Below are positions 63,582 to 64,000 of a stretch of DNA of 64,000 bases, piece after piece. Position numbers and translations under genes: made by a program. The DNA comes from a bacterium. Its GTDB lineage: Bacteria; Planctomycetota; Planctomycetia; Pirellulales; Pirellulaceae. The stretch spans positions 434,001 through 498,000 of the forward strand of contig JAUIGN010000001.1 in the NCBI GenBank assembly GCA_030430075.1. The letters run 5' to 3'. Within the stretch, counting starts at the first letter, position 1. Each line of letters opens with the position of its first letter. A model generated the notes under the pieces. That model saw nothing but the letters and a program-made list of their open reading frames with translations, did not search any database and had not been told where the DNA came from.

Positions 63582-64000
63582 TGTTCAATCGCATCAAGGT
63601 TGTCGTCGAATTGGCCCAACCGGCAAAGGCGGTTATGAAAACTCCATTTTGACTCTCTTGCCGGAACCAAGCGTCCTGTCTGTCTTGCCCGATAGGAAAG
63701 AGTTAACTCGTTTAAGAGAAGCCATTTAGGTGCACACTTGGTATCGTCGAATCGAGCTGGGCGACTGAAGCCCAAGCCGCTATAATCCCCGCACGATTGA
63801 GATTTCGCCCCGGGAAATGGCGGAATGGACAAGCTAACGAGGCCGCGGCGCGAACCCATGACGGGCGAACGCCCGCGACATCCTGATCCGCTCGCGTTAG
63901 TCACGACGACCTGACGGGAACCGAACCGCTTCGGCCGCACGGGCACGAGCGAGCTTGCCTCCTCATCGTCGTCGAATCCGGAATATCGTCTCGGCAACGC
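63582..64000. other. Terminal intergenic region with possible -10 element and hairpins
   Basis: No gene is supported to the right edge. A perfect TATAAT at 63781-63786 (context CGCTATAATCCCCGC) could be a plus-strand -10, but the -35 is poor. Downstream lie possible RNA stems: CTAACG (63834-63839) with CGTTAG (63895-63900), CGGGC-GAAC-GCCCG at 63862-63875, and CCGAA-CCGC-TTCGG at 63921-63934. A 139-residue open frame on the minus strand (63578-63997) is not protein-like as a whole. This could be the leader of a gene beyond the window. Confidence 0.4.

Noticed and set aside
63811..63880. tRNA-like sequence (GGGAAATGGCGGAATGG)
   Set aside because: It resembles a tRNA-Leu 5' end in a few bases, but no matching acceptor 3' strand, anticodon arm or T arm could be folded.
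63578..63997. 139-residue minus-strand open frame at the right edge
   Set aside because: Its downstream part overlaps the kinase start and reads through promoter-like and AT-rich sequence; composition is not protein-like.

Overview
The window is high-GC bacterial DNA that almost certainly comes from a planctomycete. The evidence is two adjacent pairs of DUF1549/DUF1553 and DUF1501 genes (a combination hugely expanded in Planctomycetota), a PQQ-type sugar dehydrogenase fused to a diheme cytochrome, and a secreted subtilase whose N-terminus carries the RTRFE...LALSA signature seen on planctomycete exported proteins. I cannot fix the genus; Pirellulales-like is an inference. No tRNA, rRNA, insertion sequence, prophage or CRISPR array was found.

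Region 1 (1-13655) is a catabolic/surface block. It holds a 5'-truncated DUF1549-LamG-DUF1553 protein translationally coupled to a DUF1501 protein, a SelA-like PLP enzyme, a CBM9-glucose/sorbosone dehydrogenase-diheme cytochrome fusion, and a second DUF1549/DUF1553 plus DUF1501 pair whose first member also has a cytochrome c (PSD1-type) domain.

Region 2 (about 14000-54900) is one very large exopolysaccharide/O-antigen locus, almost entirely on the plus strand. It begins with a small secreted protein, a Wza-like export lipoprotein and a Wzc-like tyrosine autokinase, then a divergent galE. A first polymerase/ligase with a TPR tail is followed by the initiating transferase (WecA-like), wecB and wecC (UDP-ManNAcA), hldD and hldE (ADP-heptose), a GDP-fucose-synthase-like enzyme, and rfbF-rfbG-rfbH plus a reductase (CDP-3,6-dideoxyhexose). 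Next come glycosyltransferases, a Wzx flippase, three methyltransferases (two FkbM type), two CgeB-like glycosyltransferases, a second Wzy-like polymerase, a GT9 and two GT4 enzymes. It ends with a Gfo/Idh/MocA dehydrogenase, a two-domain oxidoreductase and a heparinase II/III-like protein. Read together, the genes describe lipid-linked assembly of a complex repeat unit (possibly ManNAcA, heptose, deoxy- and dideoxyhexose, methylated), flipping, polymerisation, and export by Wza/Wzc.

Region 3 (55000-64000) is looser. It contains a large subtilase with two near-identical C-terminal modules, a UDP-GlcNAc-type 6-dehydrogenase, a small Rossmann-fold protein, a lipoprotein of unknown function and an orphan histidine kinase without a sensor domain. 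Intergenic regions hold a 24/25-bp tandem repeat array (24231-24486), a second shorter copy of the same element at 61645, and a hairpin shared by two distant intergenic regions.
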